Shown here one piece after another: positions 43,827 through 55,602 of a stretch of DNA of 64,000 nt; the stretch's first letter is position 1; each line of letters opens with the position of its first letter. The stretch covers positions 1,116,001 to 1,180,000 of the forward strand of contig OY723282.1 in assembly GCA_963210315.1 (NCBI GenBank). Reading direction: 5' to 3'. The notes under the pieces were generated by a model. It was not told where the DNA came from and searched no databases. It saw only the letters and a program-made list of their open reading frames with translations. The DNA comes from Rhynchopus euleeides (Eukaryota; Euglenozoa; Diplonemea; Diplonemida; Diplonemidae). Position numbers and translations under genes: made by a program.

Positions 43827-44985
43827 CACCACGTCACACCTAGTCACAACAAATCACAACTGGCCACAACAAATCGCAAAAAATCACAACAAATCACAAT
43901 ATTTGCCTTGTGATTTGTTGTGATCTGTTGTTTTTTTCCCCAGCCTGATTACCCCAGCCTTCGTTTCATCAAGGCATCCCAACAAAGCAAACCTGCAGGC
44001 ATCTGGTTGGCGAGTTTTTTTTGTTGCACGTTGCCTTCTTTTCTGCCACCCCACGATCCGGCGGGGGAGGAGGGGGGGTCGCCGCGGATTCGACTTTATC
44101 CCTGCAGCTGTGTCTTGCCACACACCGGGGTTACGCGAAAACCCCCTCCCTCCCCTACCCCCTATTCCCTATTGATATTTTCTGTAGACACCGCCAAATG
44201 GGCTCGGCCGCGAGCCCCTCCCACTTTCCGACCAAACCGAACGATGATAGTGCATGTGGTATTTCCCCCCCCGGGTTTGGTGCACAAGCAAAGCCTTGTC
44301 TTTTCTCTCCTCCCCGCCTCCTTCCCCGGTTGTGAAATCTTGCGCCCTGTCCGCGTTCCCTCTCCCTCTCCATTCGTAGGGGCGCACAATTTGGTTGTCG
44401 GCAAGGTGGAGCTCGGAACAGGAATTGCTCTTGTCTGAAACCTCCGTTGTGGATTGTAAACACAGAAGGGGCAGCCGGCACAGCCGTGCAGGCTGGGAGA
44501 GAAGCCGGCACAATCGTTCGATATCGTATGATGCCTGGGGCCCACCACCCCCCAATCCTGCGAAGAAAAAAAATATCCCGCAGAAATGCCAGCTCAGGCA
44601 CGGCCCAAGCACCCCATCCCATGAAGAAGAACGGGGGCCAGAGTCTAATTTTTTTTGAACTTTTCCTCCTTTCGACCGATCCCGCCCCCCGAAAAAACCT
44701 CCCCAGCCCACCCCACCCCACCCTCGTATCGATTCCCAATAAACATTGGACATGCACTCACTCCCAATATATGGCCTTTTTTATTTCCCTTTTTTTTACC
44801 ACACCGCCGCAGCCAGAAGAGGGGGGAGGGCACGCTCTTCCCGGCTGTGGCGTCAGGCCATCTAAACACAACACCCCAACCTCCCCCATCCCCCCATTCC
44901 ATGCATGTCCTGCAACCCCTCTTGCTTTCTATCACCGCTCTCTCACTCTCTCTCTCAAAGATGGCATCACAGCAAATCTTCTCAA

Positions 44986-45063
44986 CACGTTTGCTGTGTT
45001 GGATTAGCGGACCCGCATCGTACAGAAAGTCCACGAGAGACGAACGCACGAGAACTGATACGC
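44986..45063 (+). repeat. Segment shared with the foldback element
   Basis: Diverged copy of 43736-43826 lying outside the element's inverted ends. Confidence 0.8.
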
Positions 45064-47904
45064 TTCCCAACACCACCAGACACCGGGACCCTACATTATT
45101 GGGGGGGGGAGGGTGCCGGGAGCTTCGCCCCTGATGTGCAGAAACGTGAGTTGTGTGCCTCACAAGATACAGAGTGTGCCGAACCGGCACCACAGTTTTT
45201 TGACACAGAGTGGAGGCGCCCACCCACCCACCCACCCCCCCTCCTTGCCCCAATTTAACTCAGATCCGCTACGGTCATTATACGCCATCACCCTGCGCCG
45301 CTCCTCCCCCCTCTGCCCCGTTTCGCTTTGTCTATCTACCCCCTCTTCTCGTCTCCCGTTGCTTTCAAAGAATGGGGGCATTCGCGCAACACATATCTTA
45401 CATCTTATCTCTCTCAAGCGCTTCACATCGTGCTGCTGGCGTGCTGCTCCCTTAAAGCCCCAGCCGACGCAAGCGCTGACCACATCGTATCCCTTCGTGA
45501 TTCAAGCGTGAGCATCCCCCATGGCGAGAGTGCCTTGCACATCCCCTCACAGCCTCACTGATGTATGTGTGAGGGGGTGGGGCGGAGCGGGGTGGGCGAG
45601 TGTGTGCCTTGTTCTCCTCCCCACACCGCAAAATGGCGTTACGATGATGACGGGAGGGGAGGTGCGCCCACCGCCCACGCCTACACAACACGCCTGCACC
45701 TCCACCCCCCCGTCCTGGCAGTGCTTGCCCCCTCTTCTTCAGCAGGCTATGCAGCGGGGCGGCCCTAGTAAGAGGTGCGGTGTGGTTCTTTCTATCAACA
45801 TCCTATCAGTCAACAAGAAGACGCTATTTTTCATGGGGTGGGCCTGGTTCCTGCATCCGGATGCCTGTGTAGGCATGTTGTGGTGGCAGAACATGGTCCA
45901 GTATGGTCTGTAAGGCATGAGGCAGTCGTGCAACACGTCTGTTGCTTGTCTTCGGATTCCAGCTGCAGGGTTGAGTCGGTGCATTGTCGGTAATAAAAAT
46001 GTCAGGCACGCTGCGCACTGAAAGTGCGCATCGTGCTTTTTTCTAGTTTTGCAGGCGGTTCGTAGAAGCAAAGAACGCAGCTCCAAGTATTTCTTTACCA
46101 CCACAGCCTTCAGTCTTGAAGGAAGAAGGCACAGCTTGGGAGCCACTGGCAGTATGTTGCAGCATCGTTCTGCACATACACACACCAGCCCCAGCTGCCT
46201 GGCAGATTGTCTCGTGGTTTTGCCGGATAAAGGGACAGAACTGAGGCAAAACGGGGCAGCGTCACCGGGAGGGTATGCCCATCAAAGTGGTGACCCCCCA
46301 TTTACCGAACACAAACGATCGAAAGGAGGGATTTTTTGCAGCTCCCTGGAGGTGTGAGGGTTTGCTTCATTCGTTCGGAAAAAAATGAACCCCAAAAAAA
46401 AATCGTTCAACACCCTGCCCCTCCCCCCAATGTGTGACAGAAGTGAGTGGCATGCTGAATCTCCCTCCCTTTGGGCCCAGATTGGAGCCAGTTGTTCTTA
46501 TTTTTTTTGCCTTTCTTCTTTTTTTGCACAAAAAATAAACCTGGCGCCATTTCTGGGATCCAAAGAAATAATCCGTGTGTACAGGCGGGGAGGAACATGG
46601 TGGGGGTGGGGTATATCACGTAGCGATATCAGCGGGGGCTCGTTTCCTTCGGGTGAAGCGTCTCAACACCCTGCCTCCCCATTCCGCAGCACTTCGTATT
46701 TTTTGACGAAACCACACGGAGAAAATGGGGCAAACAAAGGCAGGGGCGTTTGGGCAAAGCATTTCTCCCACTGGACTGGAATCCAGGAGAATTTAGAGGC
46801 AGTTGGTGAGGGGTTTGGCCAAACAGTGAATGCTGGGGCCTGCTTCCTCTGGGGGGGGGGTGATCGGAAAGCACCCCAGTACAGCTCATAAGAAATGGAC
46901 CCGCAGAATCTGAAGTAGAAATCCATGTGAAGTTTGAGGGGTTTGCATGGGGTGGGGTGCGCTTGCCCCATCCTTTGCTCAACACTGCCAGGTGGAGAGT
47001 AAAAAGAAACAGTGCGAGGAACGCGGGCACTGCCCCAGCACCAAGCATGCGGAGACGTATGCATTTGGTCATCTGAGTTGACGGGGGTGGATGGGGGGTG
47101 GTGTTGTACTATCTTGTGGTTTGAATCGTCCAGACAATGCATATCACACAACCAAACAGTGGGGGAAAAAATGGGTTCGAAAAAAAATATGGACAGACTG
47201 CAGAAAGCCACACTATATGCGACTCCACCCCTGATGCCCGCCTCCTGTCATGTGTGATCTGAGTTAGACCGCCCGTCTCCTGCAAAAAAAAAGTGTTTGC
47301 ATTCCCTCGCGGTTGCCTGGAGACGCTAGTTGAGGAACGATATTCTTAAAAACAAATGGAACAGAAACGAAATGCAGTCTCGGGGGGGGGGGGGTCGGCA
47401 AACTGACACAGTTTGACACACAGAGCGACGGCCCCCTCTGCCCTGTGAGCACAACTGAGCAACCGCCTTCCGGGGCAACAGTTATATGCACAGGTCGACC
47501 CCCCCTCATGAGAGACCCCTAAACACTCCTGCCAGGGTGGAGGGGGCTGGGCATCCTTCAATCTGGACCCAGTTTCTTCATCTTGGCGGCAGAGGGGGAT
47601 TCTCACGTCACACATCTCACTCACTCCTCACGCCCCCCCCCCCCCCCTCCCTATTCCTCTCCAAAAAGGCTGGCGGGTTTGTTCGTGTTCTCGGGAGAAT
47701 AACAAAAAAAAGGAGAGGGGGAAGCAAAAGTAAAGTAAATCAAAGCAAAACAAAACAAAACCACACTCTACATGTCTCTCTCGACCCGCCGCCCACCCCC
47801 CACGCCTCATGCCACACGCACCATTATCCTGTGCCCCTCCCCCCCTTTTTTAGCATGTTCGCAAACACCCGCTGTCTGCGATATCGCGCTGATTTTTTTC
47901 CGTC

Positions 47905-48045
47905 ATGAGTTTGGGGCAGATGCAACCCTTGAGTGTGCATGTCTGTGTTGATCGGGGGGTGGAGAGCTTTGAAGCGCGTTCGACTCTAGCGCAGCTCATC
48001 GACCTACCGCTGTGTGCATGCGAGGAGGGGGAGCCAAAGGGGTAA
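47905..48045 (+). CDS. Short open frame, possible small protein or first exon
   Basis: 46 codons from the ATG at 47905 to TAA at 48043. The composition is balanced and protein-like (MQPLSVHVCVDRGVESFEAR, then LAQLIDLPLCACEEGEPKG), unlike the homopolymer frames around it. No GTATG donor within it, no domain recognised. Kept only as a candidate. Confidence 0.22.
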   Translation: MSLGQMQPLSVHVCVDRGVESFEARSTLAQLIDLPLCACEEGEPKG

Positions 48046-50109
48046 TATCCCACTCTTTTTCGAGGCCCCGACGAAGAAGAGTTAGGGTCCGAGGATGCTG
48101 GGTGCAATCCTCCTCCTCCTCCTCCCTTCCCCCCCAATTTTTTTCACACATGCATCGCATCCAAAAGTTGCAAACCCCCCTCCCTCATACCCACCTTTCT
48201 TTTTCTGGATTATCTGCAAAGCGCCCCAGCCTTTCAGGCCAACACCACCCCTCGGATGATCCGATTGTGTTTTTTCCCGCGCTTCAGGTGTGGTGGCGCT
48301 GTGGTGTGCTTGTGTGGATAACCCATCCAATCCCCCCTCTCCCCCCCATCGAGCCGTTTCAGGTTTACCGCCCTCCTCCCGCACCCCCCCTACCCATCCT
48401 CCCCACACATTTGAATTGCAACTCCTATCACCCAACCCCCCTCTATGCTTGGCGTAGTCGGGAGAGACAGGAAAAGTTTACAGAATGCCTTGTTGGGCTG
48501 GGAAAGCTTTGCCGGGTACATCGTAGCAGCCCGCCCACACACACACACAGCGTGGTGGGTGGGTGTGGTGGACACCGGTTGGCAAACCATACCGGAAAGA
48601 GGGCATGGCTTATGCGGCTGAACGGCCCTTGCATTATTGGAAATGAACTTGAGGAGGGCTACAGCAAAAAAAAACTTTCATTTTGGCCCGATCCTCTTTG
48701 AGATACAGCCAGGCGCGCCAGTGTTTATTTGGCGGTTTTGGCGTAGTAGGAACTCACCTTCTCTGCCTTTTGATTTAAGGTTAAATCTAGTCTGGGTCTT
48801 CACGGCATATCCACTCACACCGCTTTTCGTCAGATCAGACCTGAGGGAGTTGTGTACACAAAGAGTGGATATTATGTGTTCCAACAAAGCGAATCGAAGT
48901 CCGCTTCGTCTTTGTTGGTTATGTTTTGATCCGGTCGGAGGCACGTGTTGTGTTAGGCACGCTCGGTGTGTGAGCGAAGTGCCGCTGCCACTCACTCACT
49001 CGCACGCACGCAGGGGGGAGGGTGTGGCATCAATATTACGCCGCGTGCAAATTGATGAATCCAACCGCACCCCACCCCCTGCGCTTTCTTTCTAAAGAGA
49101 CGAACGAAAAGAAACAAACCCAGCGGGGGGACCAACCGCCTGGATCCAGGTGATGAGGTGACAACAAGTTGATACCGGGTGGTGTTATGCAATTTGCTTG
49201 ATGTGCCGCACAGACGAAGGGTTGAACCAGCGCACCCAGGAAAAGCGAAATATGGTGTCAAATCTGCCTCCCTCTGTGTCTTTTGTCTGCGTATTCAGGG
49301 AGAAAAATCTGACCCGGTATCAAGGGTAAATTCTGGAAAAAAAAACAAGACGGATTGTGTGTGTGGTGTCAGAAGAATGTGGATTTGTTGAATGCAGAGC
49401 GTGTTGGCATGTATGCGTTATGTACGTGATTGTGTTGAGTTGGGTTGAATCTTGCGGTTCTTTGGTTTTCTATTTTGGAAAAAAAGCGACAGCAAGCAAT
49501 GAATCGGTGTGGCGAATCAAGAAGACGCCGTGCCGCTAAGAATGAATGTCATTCACACAGCACTAGCAATACCGTGTATGCGGGTGCGTAGTTGTTTTGC
49601 ATGGCATGATATTGTGTGTCAATGCAACAAGGCTGCAATAGAAGGTCCATTGGAACCAACGTGAAATGCCCGTTTATTTTGTACCGGGCCATATTTCAGG
49701 ATCCCGTGTGCAATCGGCCAAGGCGAATCACAAGCAGCCGCAAAAACAAACACAAGGATCATATTTTGTGAATACGAAGGCCGCTCAGTCCCTTCGTGCC
49801 GGCTTTTAGCCGACAAAAATACAGCAAAAAAAAAAAAGATGATCCCGCCAGAACTAACAAGAGTGCGTTGGAGAGATCCCCACAAGCAGCCACGCTACCC
49901 CCTCCCCCCCTCAGCCCCCACCCATCCCCTGCCTTGCCCACCCCCACAGAGAACCGCTTTCACCCCACTGCCACTGCCACCACCACCCCCCCCTGCCTCC
50001 ACAATACCATCTGAAATCCCCGGGGGCCAACCTATAGTCCTCCCCCAAAAACAAAACACCCGGCGGGAATCCTGACCACCACCACCACCACTCCTTCTCT
50101 CAACGCCCG

Positions 50110-50814
50110 ATGCCGCGCAGCACTGTGCTGGTCACATCTGCTGATGACCACGAGGGTGTTGCACTGCTGAGGCGATTCCATGCGGAGGTCGCTGTGGATT
50201 GCATCCCTGAGGAGGAGCTCGAGGGGTGTGATGAGTGGGAGGTGATGCTGCATGGCCGCAAGGGGATGCCCGCCTTCGAGGCCATCCTCCTGACTGACGA
50301 CGGGGACGGCGCAACGCCCACCCCACGCATCGTTGGCGGTGTCACCTACGAGGTATACCCCAACAGCGGCGTGCCGCTGCTGACCTACCTCTGTGTGCGG
50401 CAGGACTGCCGCGGGCAGGGCCTCGGCCGCCTCCTCTGCGAAGCCTGCCTGGAGCGCCTGCCACAAACAGACCACCTCGTCCTGGAGGCGCACCTCCCCA
50501 CCGTTGCCGATGCCGTGATGGACCCGGTGCAGCGCCTGCGCATCTACACCCGGCTCGGGTTCTCCTCCCTGTCGCCCGCACTGGAGTACACAGCCCCCAG
50601 CATATCGCCCGGCACCCCGAATGTGCCCGGCCTGCAGCTCCTCGTCAAGCCGCGGGGTGCTGCCTGCAGGCGGATGCCCACCGCAACCCTGGCGGCCTTC
50701 CTGCCTGAGTATTGGGGTGCCTGCTATGCTGTGGACACGCAGCCCCTCGACAGCATGCTGGCGTGGTGTGCTGCCCGCAGCGAGGCTGACTTGGTAGACC
50801 CGCCGCTGTGCTGA
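50110..50814 (+). CDS. GNAT-family N-acetyltransferase, single exon
   Basis: 234 residues from the ATG at 50110. A GNAT core runs from about 55 to 170: strand beta4 PLLTYLCVRQ followed by the acetyl-CoA pyrophosphate-binding loop RGQGLG (motif A, R/Q-x-x-G-x-G/A) and helix RLLCEACLERL, then the motif B-like QRLRIYTRLGFSSL with the usual Tyr and Gly-Phe. GNAT enzymes transfer acetyl from acetyl-CoA to amines. The substrate cannot be predicted; the N-terminal 50 residues and C-terminal 60 (after KPRGAACRRMP) are family-specific. No signal peptide or membrane helix. Kozak context is CCCGATGCC after a CCA-repeat leader. Confidence 0.82.
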   Translation: MPRSTVLVTSADDHEGVALLRRFHAEVAVDCIPEEELEGCDEWEVMLHGRKGMPAFEAILLTDDGDGATPTPRIVGGVTYEVYPNSGVPLLTYLCVRQDCRGQGLGRLLCEACLERLPQTDHLVLEAHLPTVADAVMDPVQRLRIYTRLGFSSLSPALEYTAPSISPGTPNVPGLQLLVKPRGAACRRMPTATLAAFLPEYWGACYAVDTQPLDSMLAWCAARSEADLVDPPLC

Positions 50815-51066
50815 AGGTGGGGGGTGGGGGTGGGGGTGGGAGGACGCGTTCCGGTTGCTGGTCAGGGTCCCATGTGGGTGGGTGGGTGGGTGGGTGGGGA
50901 GGGGCAGCGGGTCAAGCAAGCACCATGGGCGGCAGTGGAGGGGGTGTGTGCCTTGTCTTCCGGTTCACCCTGAGCGCAGTGTCTCGGAACCCTGCTTCCC
51001 CCCGCCTTGTGTGGCTGCCTTTTGTCCCGTGTTGCTCCACCGTGTTCCTTTCTTGCCTCGTCTGGT
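50815..51066. other. Spacer with GGGT tract and repeat of the WD40 tail
   Basis: GGGTGGGT run at 50874-50898. Bases about 50944-50995 (GTCTTCCGGTTCACCCTG, then CAGTGTCTCGGAACCCTGC) recur at 51509-51557, so the WD40 pseudogene is bracketed by direct repeats. Confidence 0.7.
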
Positions 51067-51480
51067 GTCCGGAGACTCCGAAGGTAAACTGCGTGTGTGG
51101 GACTTGAAGGGCACACCGAGCGCCACAGTGCTGGAGGGCACAGCAAGGCTGTTCGCAGCATCGCTGTGTCGGTCACTAGGATCGTCAGCGGGTCATCTGA
51201 CAATAGCAGCCGTGTGTGGGACATCAACACCCCACACCTTGGATGAGCACACTCGTGGTCAGCCACATCGTTTTGATGAAGGACGATCAGCGCCTGCGTA
51301 CTGTGGATGCGGGTTATATCTACTCACTTGCTGTGTCGCAGCCGGGTGATGTTGTTGCAGTGGGGCAGGGGAACGGCGGTACTCTGTTTCGCCTCAGCCC
51401 AGGTGAGCGTCTGGGACAGGTGTCCACCGAGGGTCGTGGCGTTGCACTCAGCCCAGCCTCTGCGGGAGGTGCGTCTTCCC
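51067..51480 (+). pseudogene. WD40 pseudogene fragment, paralogue of the gene at 5146
   Basis: DNA from 51067 (GGAGACTCCGAAGGTAAA, then GTGTGGGACTTGAAGGGCAC) closely matches the WD40 gene at about 5760-6240, including LRVWDLKGTPSATVLEG and later LRTV, LAVSQ and GVALSP segments. It starts mid-gene, shifts frame after about 51135, and again before the final segment. It lacks the CA microsatellite present in the intact gene. No start codon or upstream blades, so it is a dead partial copy. Confidence 0.85.
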
Positions 51481-51907
51481 ACCAACGAACAACACTTCTG
51501 TCACTGTGTGTGCCTCGTCTTCCGGTTCACCCTGGGTGCAGTGTCTCGGAACCCTGCGACGCGGGAGGCGCACCTCCACACCCTGAGGGCCTGCAAACCC
51601 ATGTTCTGAAAATGTAGACACCCTGCACATGCCACTCATCACAGCAGGCAGCTACACATCCCATAGCATCCATCCCACCCCCGCCTGGGGACACTGCGAT
51701 CACACTCCCTTTACCCCTCTCGACTCCAACACCCTCCCCACCCCACCCCTCTGAGCACCGTCAAGTTCGAGTGAAGGAGGGCCGGCTTTCCGTTTATACT
51801 ATACTTACCTGCATACCCACCACTCTTTGCTCCTTTCCTCCGACCCTGCTGCCTGCGCTTTACCGCGCCCTACCCCCACCCGTGTGCTGTTTGAGGCATC
51901 GCCTAGG
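51481..51907. other. 5' flank of MATE gene
   Basis: Holds the second copy of the 50-bp WD40-tail repeat (51509-51557), then C-rich sequence. A TTG-started extension of the MATE frame exists from 51827, but the first ATG is 51908. Confidence 0.5.
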
Positions 51908-54220
51908 ATGCTGCAAGACGCAGAGAGGCAGGACCTGCTGAACTGTGATGATGACAGCCAGAGTGAGGGCGAGTCGGACCAGGTGTCGCGTGTTTCCTGC
52001 GACACGCACAACCAGCCGGGCACAATTTGGTGGCGGCGGGAGGCGAAGCGGATGTTCCATGTGGGCGGCATGGCGTCGCTCATCCTTGCGGGCCGCCTGG
52101 CCATGCTGCTGACGGACATCGCGATGCTGGGACATCTCTCTGCCGACAACCTCGCAGCAGCTGCCACGGGCACCATCTGGATCAACGTGACGACCTTTTT
52201 CATCTGGAGGGGGCTCGCCTCCGTGCTGAAGACATTCTGCTCCGCAGCTCTGGGATCCAGGAACTACAAACAGGTCGGGCAGTGGCTGCAGGTGTCGCTC
52301 GCCATCGGGGCAGGGCTCGCCGTGTTGATCGCCATCCTCTGGTCTGTATCGTACTACGTCTTCTTCTACATCTTTGGGCTTGGCGATCACGACGCGTCTC
52401 TGGCTGCGAAGTACGTCCACTATTCGATGACGTGGATTGTGCCCACAATTCTCTTCGCCGTGTTCAACAGCTATTTCCAGGCGATGAACATCGTGGCCCC
52501 TGCGGTTGTCGCCGTGCTCGTGTGGGCGGGGATCAACGTCGCGCTGAACCTGTTCTTCATCTGGGGCATGCCAGGGACCTCCTTCAACGGGCTGGGCTTC
52601 GTCGGATCACCGATTGCCACCGCTGTGTGCCGCTGGGGCCAGGCCATCACCTACATCTGGTATATGATCTGGTACAGGCGGTACCACGAGAGCACGTGGA
52701 GCGAGTGGTCCTATGACGTGGTTTTCCGGAGCGGGAAGATGACGCAGTACATGAAACTCATGGCGCCCCTGACCCTTGCTTCGTTTTTGGAGGAAGGTAT
52801 GCACAAAGGTGGGGATAGGGGCAACTCACAGCGATGGGGTTGCAGCAGTTGGCGGGCCTTCTTGCTCTTCACCTTGACGTGTTCAGCCACCCGGCTGCGT
52901 GACGCGCTGCCGGTACTGCACAGCCAAAAGGGACCAACTTGGTGCGGGTCTGAATGGCCATGCTGCATCGCACTGCAAGAGATATGTTTGGGCTGTCCAG
53001 CAGTGGCGGGCCTCCGTTCCGAGCCTCGTCAGGGCGAGCCGCTCCCGCAAGTTTGCACGTCACACTGGCACAGGCAGGGGGTGAAGGCATCGCCCTTCTT
53101 TAGATGGGGGGCACCCAGTCAATTCACCGGCCTCCCACCCTCGCTGCACATACACAGCCCAGCTGCAGACCATCGCCGTGCTTGCGGTGCGGCTCGGCAA
53201 GGACGAGATCTCCGCACACACAACACTGATCAACCTGCTGATGTTCCTTAGCTCTGCCTTGATGGGGCTCCGTGCTGCCGTCAATGTGCGTGCAAGCTAC
53301 TACATGGGTATGATGCGCCATGCGTCCACAGCACTCGGGTTGGGGTGTGTATCGACAGTGGAGACTACGGTGTACCAAGAGCAGCTGCTCCTGTTTGTGC
53401 GCCGGGCGAACAAGCCTCGCGTGTTTTGCCTGATGAAGGTTGGTGTGAATGTGCGCACAGTCATAGCAACAAGGCAAGGTAGATTGTGTTTGTCACCCAA
53501 AGCGCCGCCAACTGTATTTTTCACTATGACAAGGCTCTTGTTGTGTGTGAAAAACATTCACGCGTGTGTGTCAGGGGCTGCGGCAGGCTGCCCGCAGGGG
53601 GCAGCATTCCAAAGGGCTGCCGGATATCTGCCTGCCTTGTTCGCCCGGTGCCAGTTCCTGGATCCACACCCCCACACCCCACCACAGGGCGTGGCAGCTT
53701 GAAGGGCGCGAAGCTCGTTGCTAAGCTGGGGCTCGCAGCCGTCTTCATCGTGGCGGCAGTGGTGTGCAGCGCACTGCTGGCATGCCGCGACTCCATCGGG
53801 AAGCTCTTCACCAGCGAGAAGACGGTGGACGACCTGATCGAGCAGGTGCTGATGCTGATGTGCGGCGCCTACCTGCTCCTGGGGTTAATGCTTGTGGGCC
53901 TCATGATCTTCACCACTGCTCGCAAGGCAGGGATGGTCGCTGTCTTCTTCCTCGTCGGCTGCTGGTGTGTCGGTGTCCCCCTTGCTTACGTGTTGGGCTT
54001 CACCCTCAACCACGGCCTGATGGGCATCTGGGAGGCCATGAGTGCCGGATACACTGTAGTCCTCTTACTGGCAGGCATTGCTCTGTTCCACGTCGACTGG
54101 CAGGCCGCCACAGACAAAGTCCACGCTCTGGCCTGCGAGGGTGCAGCCGAAGGCACAGCCGACCTCCCTGCAGCGGCGGATGACCAAAGCAGCTCCGACG
54201 GAAGCGCGTCGCAGTGTTAG
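51908..54220 (+). CDS. MATE-family multidrug/toxin extrusion transporter, 3 exons
   Basis: Exons 51908-52796, 53158-53307 and 53688-54220 join (both junctions phase 1) to 523 residues, normal for the family. Introns are 361 and 380 bp, GTATG to ACAG. An acidic cytosolic N-terminus (about 40 residues) precedes about 12 membrane helices. Typical MATE features: the first helix region MASLILAGRLAMLLTDIAML, GHLSADNLAAAATG, and in the second half AVNVRASYYMG joined to RGSLKGAKLVAK, matching the family's conserved VR-N-x-GxGxxxxAK loop. The family exports cationic or organic compounds using Na+ or H+ gradients. The C-terminus is Ala/Ser/Asp-rich. Exon 2 is only 150 bp and completes the second MATE repeat, which makes the spliced model convincing. 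Confidence 0.9.
53308..53687 (+). other. MATE intron 2, carrying a dispersed repeat
   Basis: Bases 53392-53554 of this intron recur at 58683-58849 with only a small fraction of bases changed. Shared text includes TTTGCCTGATGAAGGTTGGT and CAACAAGGCAAGGTAGATTG. Confidence 0.88.
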
Positions 54221-55548
54221 GTCAGCATACGTTATGAATGTGTGGTGCAAATCTGAAGGGAGGAGTCGGCCTCTTTGGCCTTCTCGACGATTGTCCGAAA
54301 GAGAACACCTTTGTGATGTTCTGCGAGGATTTGCACTGGCACAGCTCCCTCCGCGTGTGGCAGCAGCCACGGCACCCCCCTCTCCGATTCAGATTTCTTT
54401 CCGGGATTTTGTCCTGCAGCCACTACCCATGTGTGTTGGAAAGAAAGGGCATTGCGCTCCTCGCACCTCCGGTTGCCCGATTTGAATGTGTCTTGTGATA
54501 CCGTGTCCAGCCTTTCACTCGCACGTGAGGTTGACATCGGTTGTTCGGGTTAGTGGTAGTGAAGAAGAAACTACCACAAACTGACGCCGCCGCACCTCTT
54601 CTTCTGCCCCCATGATAATAGAAAGAAGATGATGCCTCAAAAACAAACTGCTCATCTCTGGGCGATCTTAAGACTTCTGCTCCCTCTCTGGGCCACTCTG
54701 GGCGATCTTAAGATCTTAAGACCCTCCCCCGCCTGCCTTCCTGCTTCTGGTATAGGTTCACCGCCTATCACCAAGGGAGCAGCCAAGCCTTGGGCTGCCC
54801 TTCCCAGCCCTCCCTTCATTTTGACGATGCGCGAGGCACCTGCCCGTATGCAGGGTCTGTGTGAATGCCCCTCACACCGACCATCAGGGAAAAGGTGTCT
54901 CGTGTGTGCCGCGGCTCTCAGGGGTGACGATCATTGCATCCACCCCCCTCGCAGCGGGTCGCAGTATCGAGTGTTTTGCTTTTTTTTTCAGTTTTGTCGT
55001 TCTGAGGCATCGAGGAGTGACGTGCGTCGCCGCGAAGCGATATCGTGAAATCAACGAACTTCAAAAAGGAACTTGTTGCAGCAATTCCTTGGCAGGTGCC
55101 GAAACATGCAGTGTTTTCCCGATGATGAAAACCGTGATGAATTCATCATTTTTTCATTTTTTCCGAAAATTGGCTTGATGAACTCATCATAACAGGGATT
55201 TTCCTTAGGAAAAAATTCTGGGAGCTCCGAGGGTCTTCAGGGGCACTTTTTCTGATGAAGGACAGTTTTTTCATCACGCACAGAACAACCCCCCTCCCTA
55301 ACAGGCGCCACCCCCACAGGGTGCTGCTATTAGATGCAGAAAAAGCTCTCTCAGTTTTTGGTGGTGGAAGGGGGGCAAATGCGAAGAACTGACTGCGACA
55401 CCTTCTTAAAAGAGAAGAGCGAACTGGAGCGCCAGGCCTCGCACAGTGGCATCAAGCAGGCGGTGTATTTCCTCCGACCAGCAGTGCCTGCTCATAGGAC
55501 CCTGTGGTCAACATTTACATGCCATGGATGGCCTGCCAACCCCAACAG
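54221..55548. other. Intergenic region
   Basis: No supported gene. Near 54656-54720, CTCTGGGCGATCTTAAGA occurs twice. Bases 54795-54840 (CCAGCCCTCCCTTCATTTTG then ACGATGCGCGAGGCAC) recur at 57502-57541. At 55125-55195 there are GATGAATTCATC and CATCATTTTTTC inverted words. Confidence 0.5.
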
Positions 55549-55602
55549 ATGTTCACTACCGTGGCCTCCGGCGGCTGGGGGGCTCCGCCCCCCAGACCCC
55601 CC
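55549..55602 (+). repeat. GC-hairpin repeat
   Basis: Plus-oriented copy ending in a duplicated CAGACCCCC. It lies 180 bp before hAT copy C, which carries its own copy in the other orientation. Confidence 0.9.

Larger units (their letters stand above)
42163..43957. mobile_element. Foldback element with internal duplication (1795 bp)
   Basis: Inverted ends CTGGGGTAATCAGGCTGGGG (42163) and complement (to 43957) continue through AAAAAAACAAC into iterated ATCACAACAA words. CCTT flanks both sides and may be a 4-bp duplication. Inside are two direct copies of a 447-bp segment (42217-42663, 43201-43647) that appear identical, separated by a spacer with a large palindrome centred near 43086. Further ATCACAACAA arrays occur at 43838-43900. 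No protein is recognised; the frames inside the duplicated unit are the same in both copies because the DNA is. Confidence 0.8.
43958..50109. other. Long gene-poor region
   Basis: No firm gene in 6 kb. It holds the 44986-45063 segment shared with the foldback element, a diverged repeat at 45411-45485 matching 17811-17885, and many C-rich tracts. A short frame at 47905-48045 is noted separately. Frames of 150-230 codons near 46385-47210 and 48012-48700 have no recognisable domains, and both strands are open over the first. Confidence 0.5.

Noticed and set aside
42163..43957. CRISPR-like reading of the regularly spaced ATCACAACAA words
   Set aside because: There are no unique spacers; the words are near-continuous and mirror-symmetric, in a eukaryotic context.
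46385..47211. Overlapping 147-182-codon frames on both strands
   Set aside because: Both strands are open over the same DNA, with no domains or splice signals to favour either.
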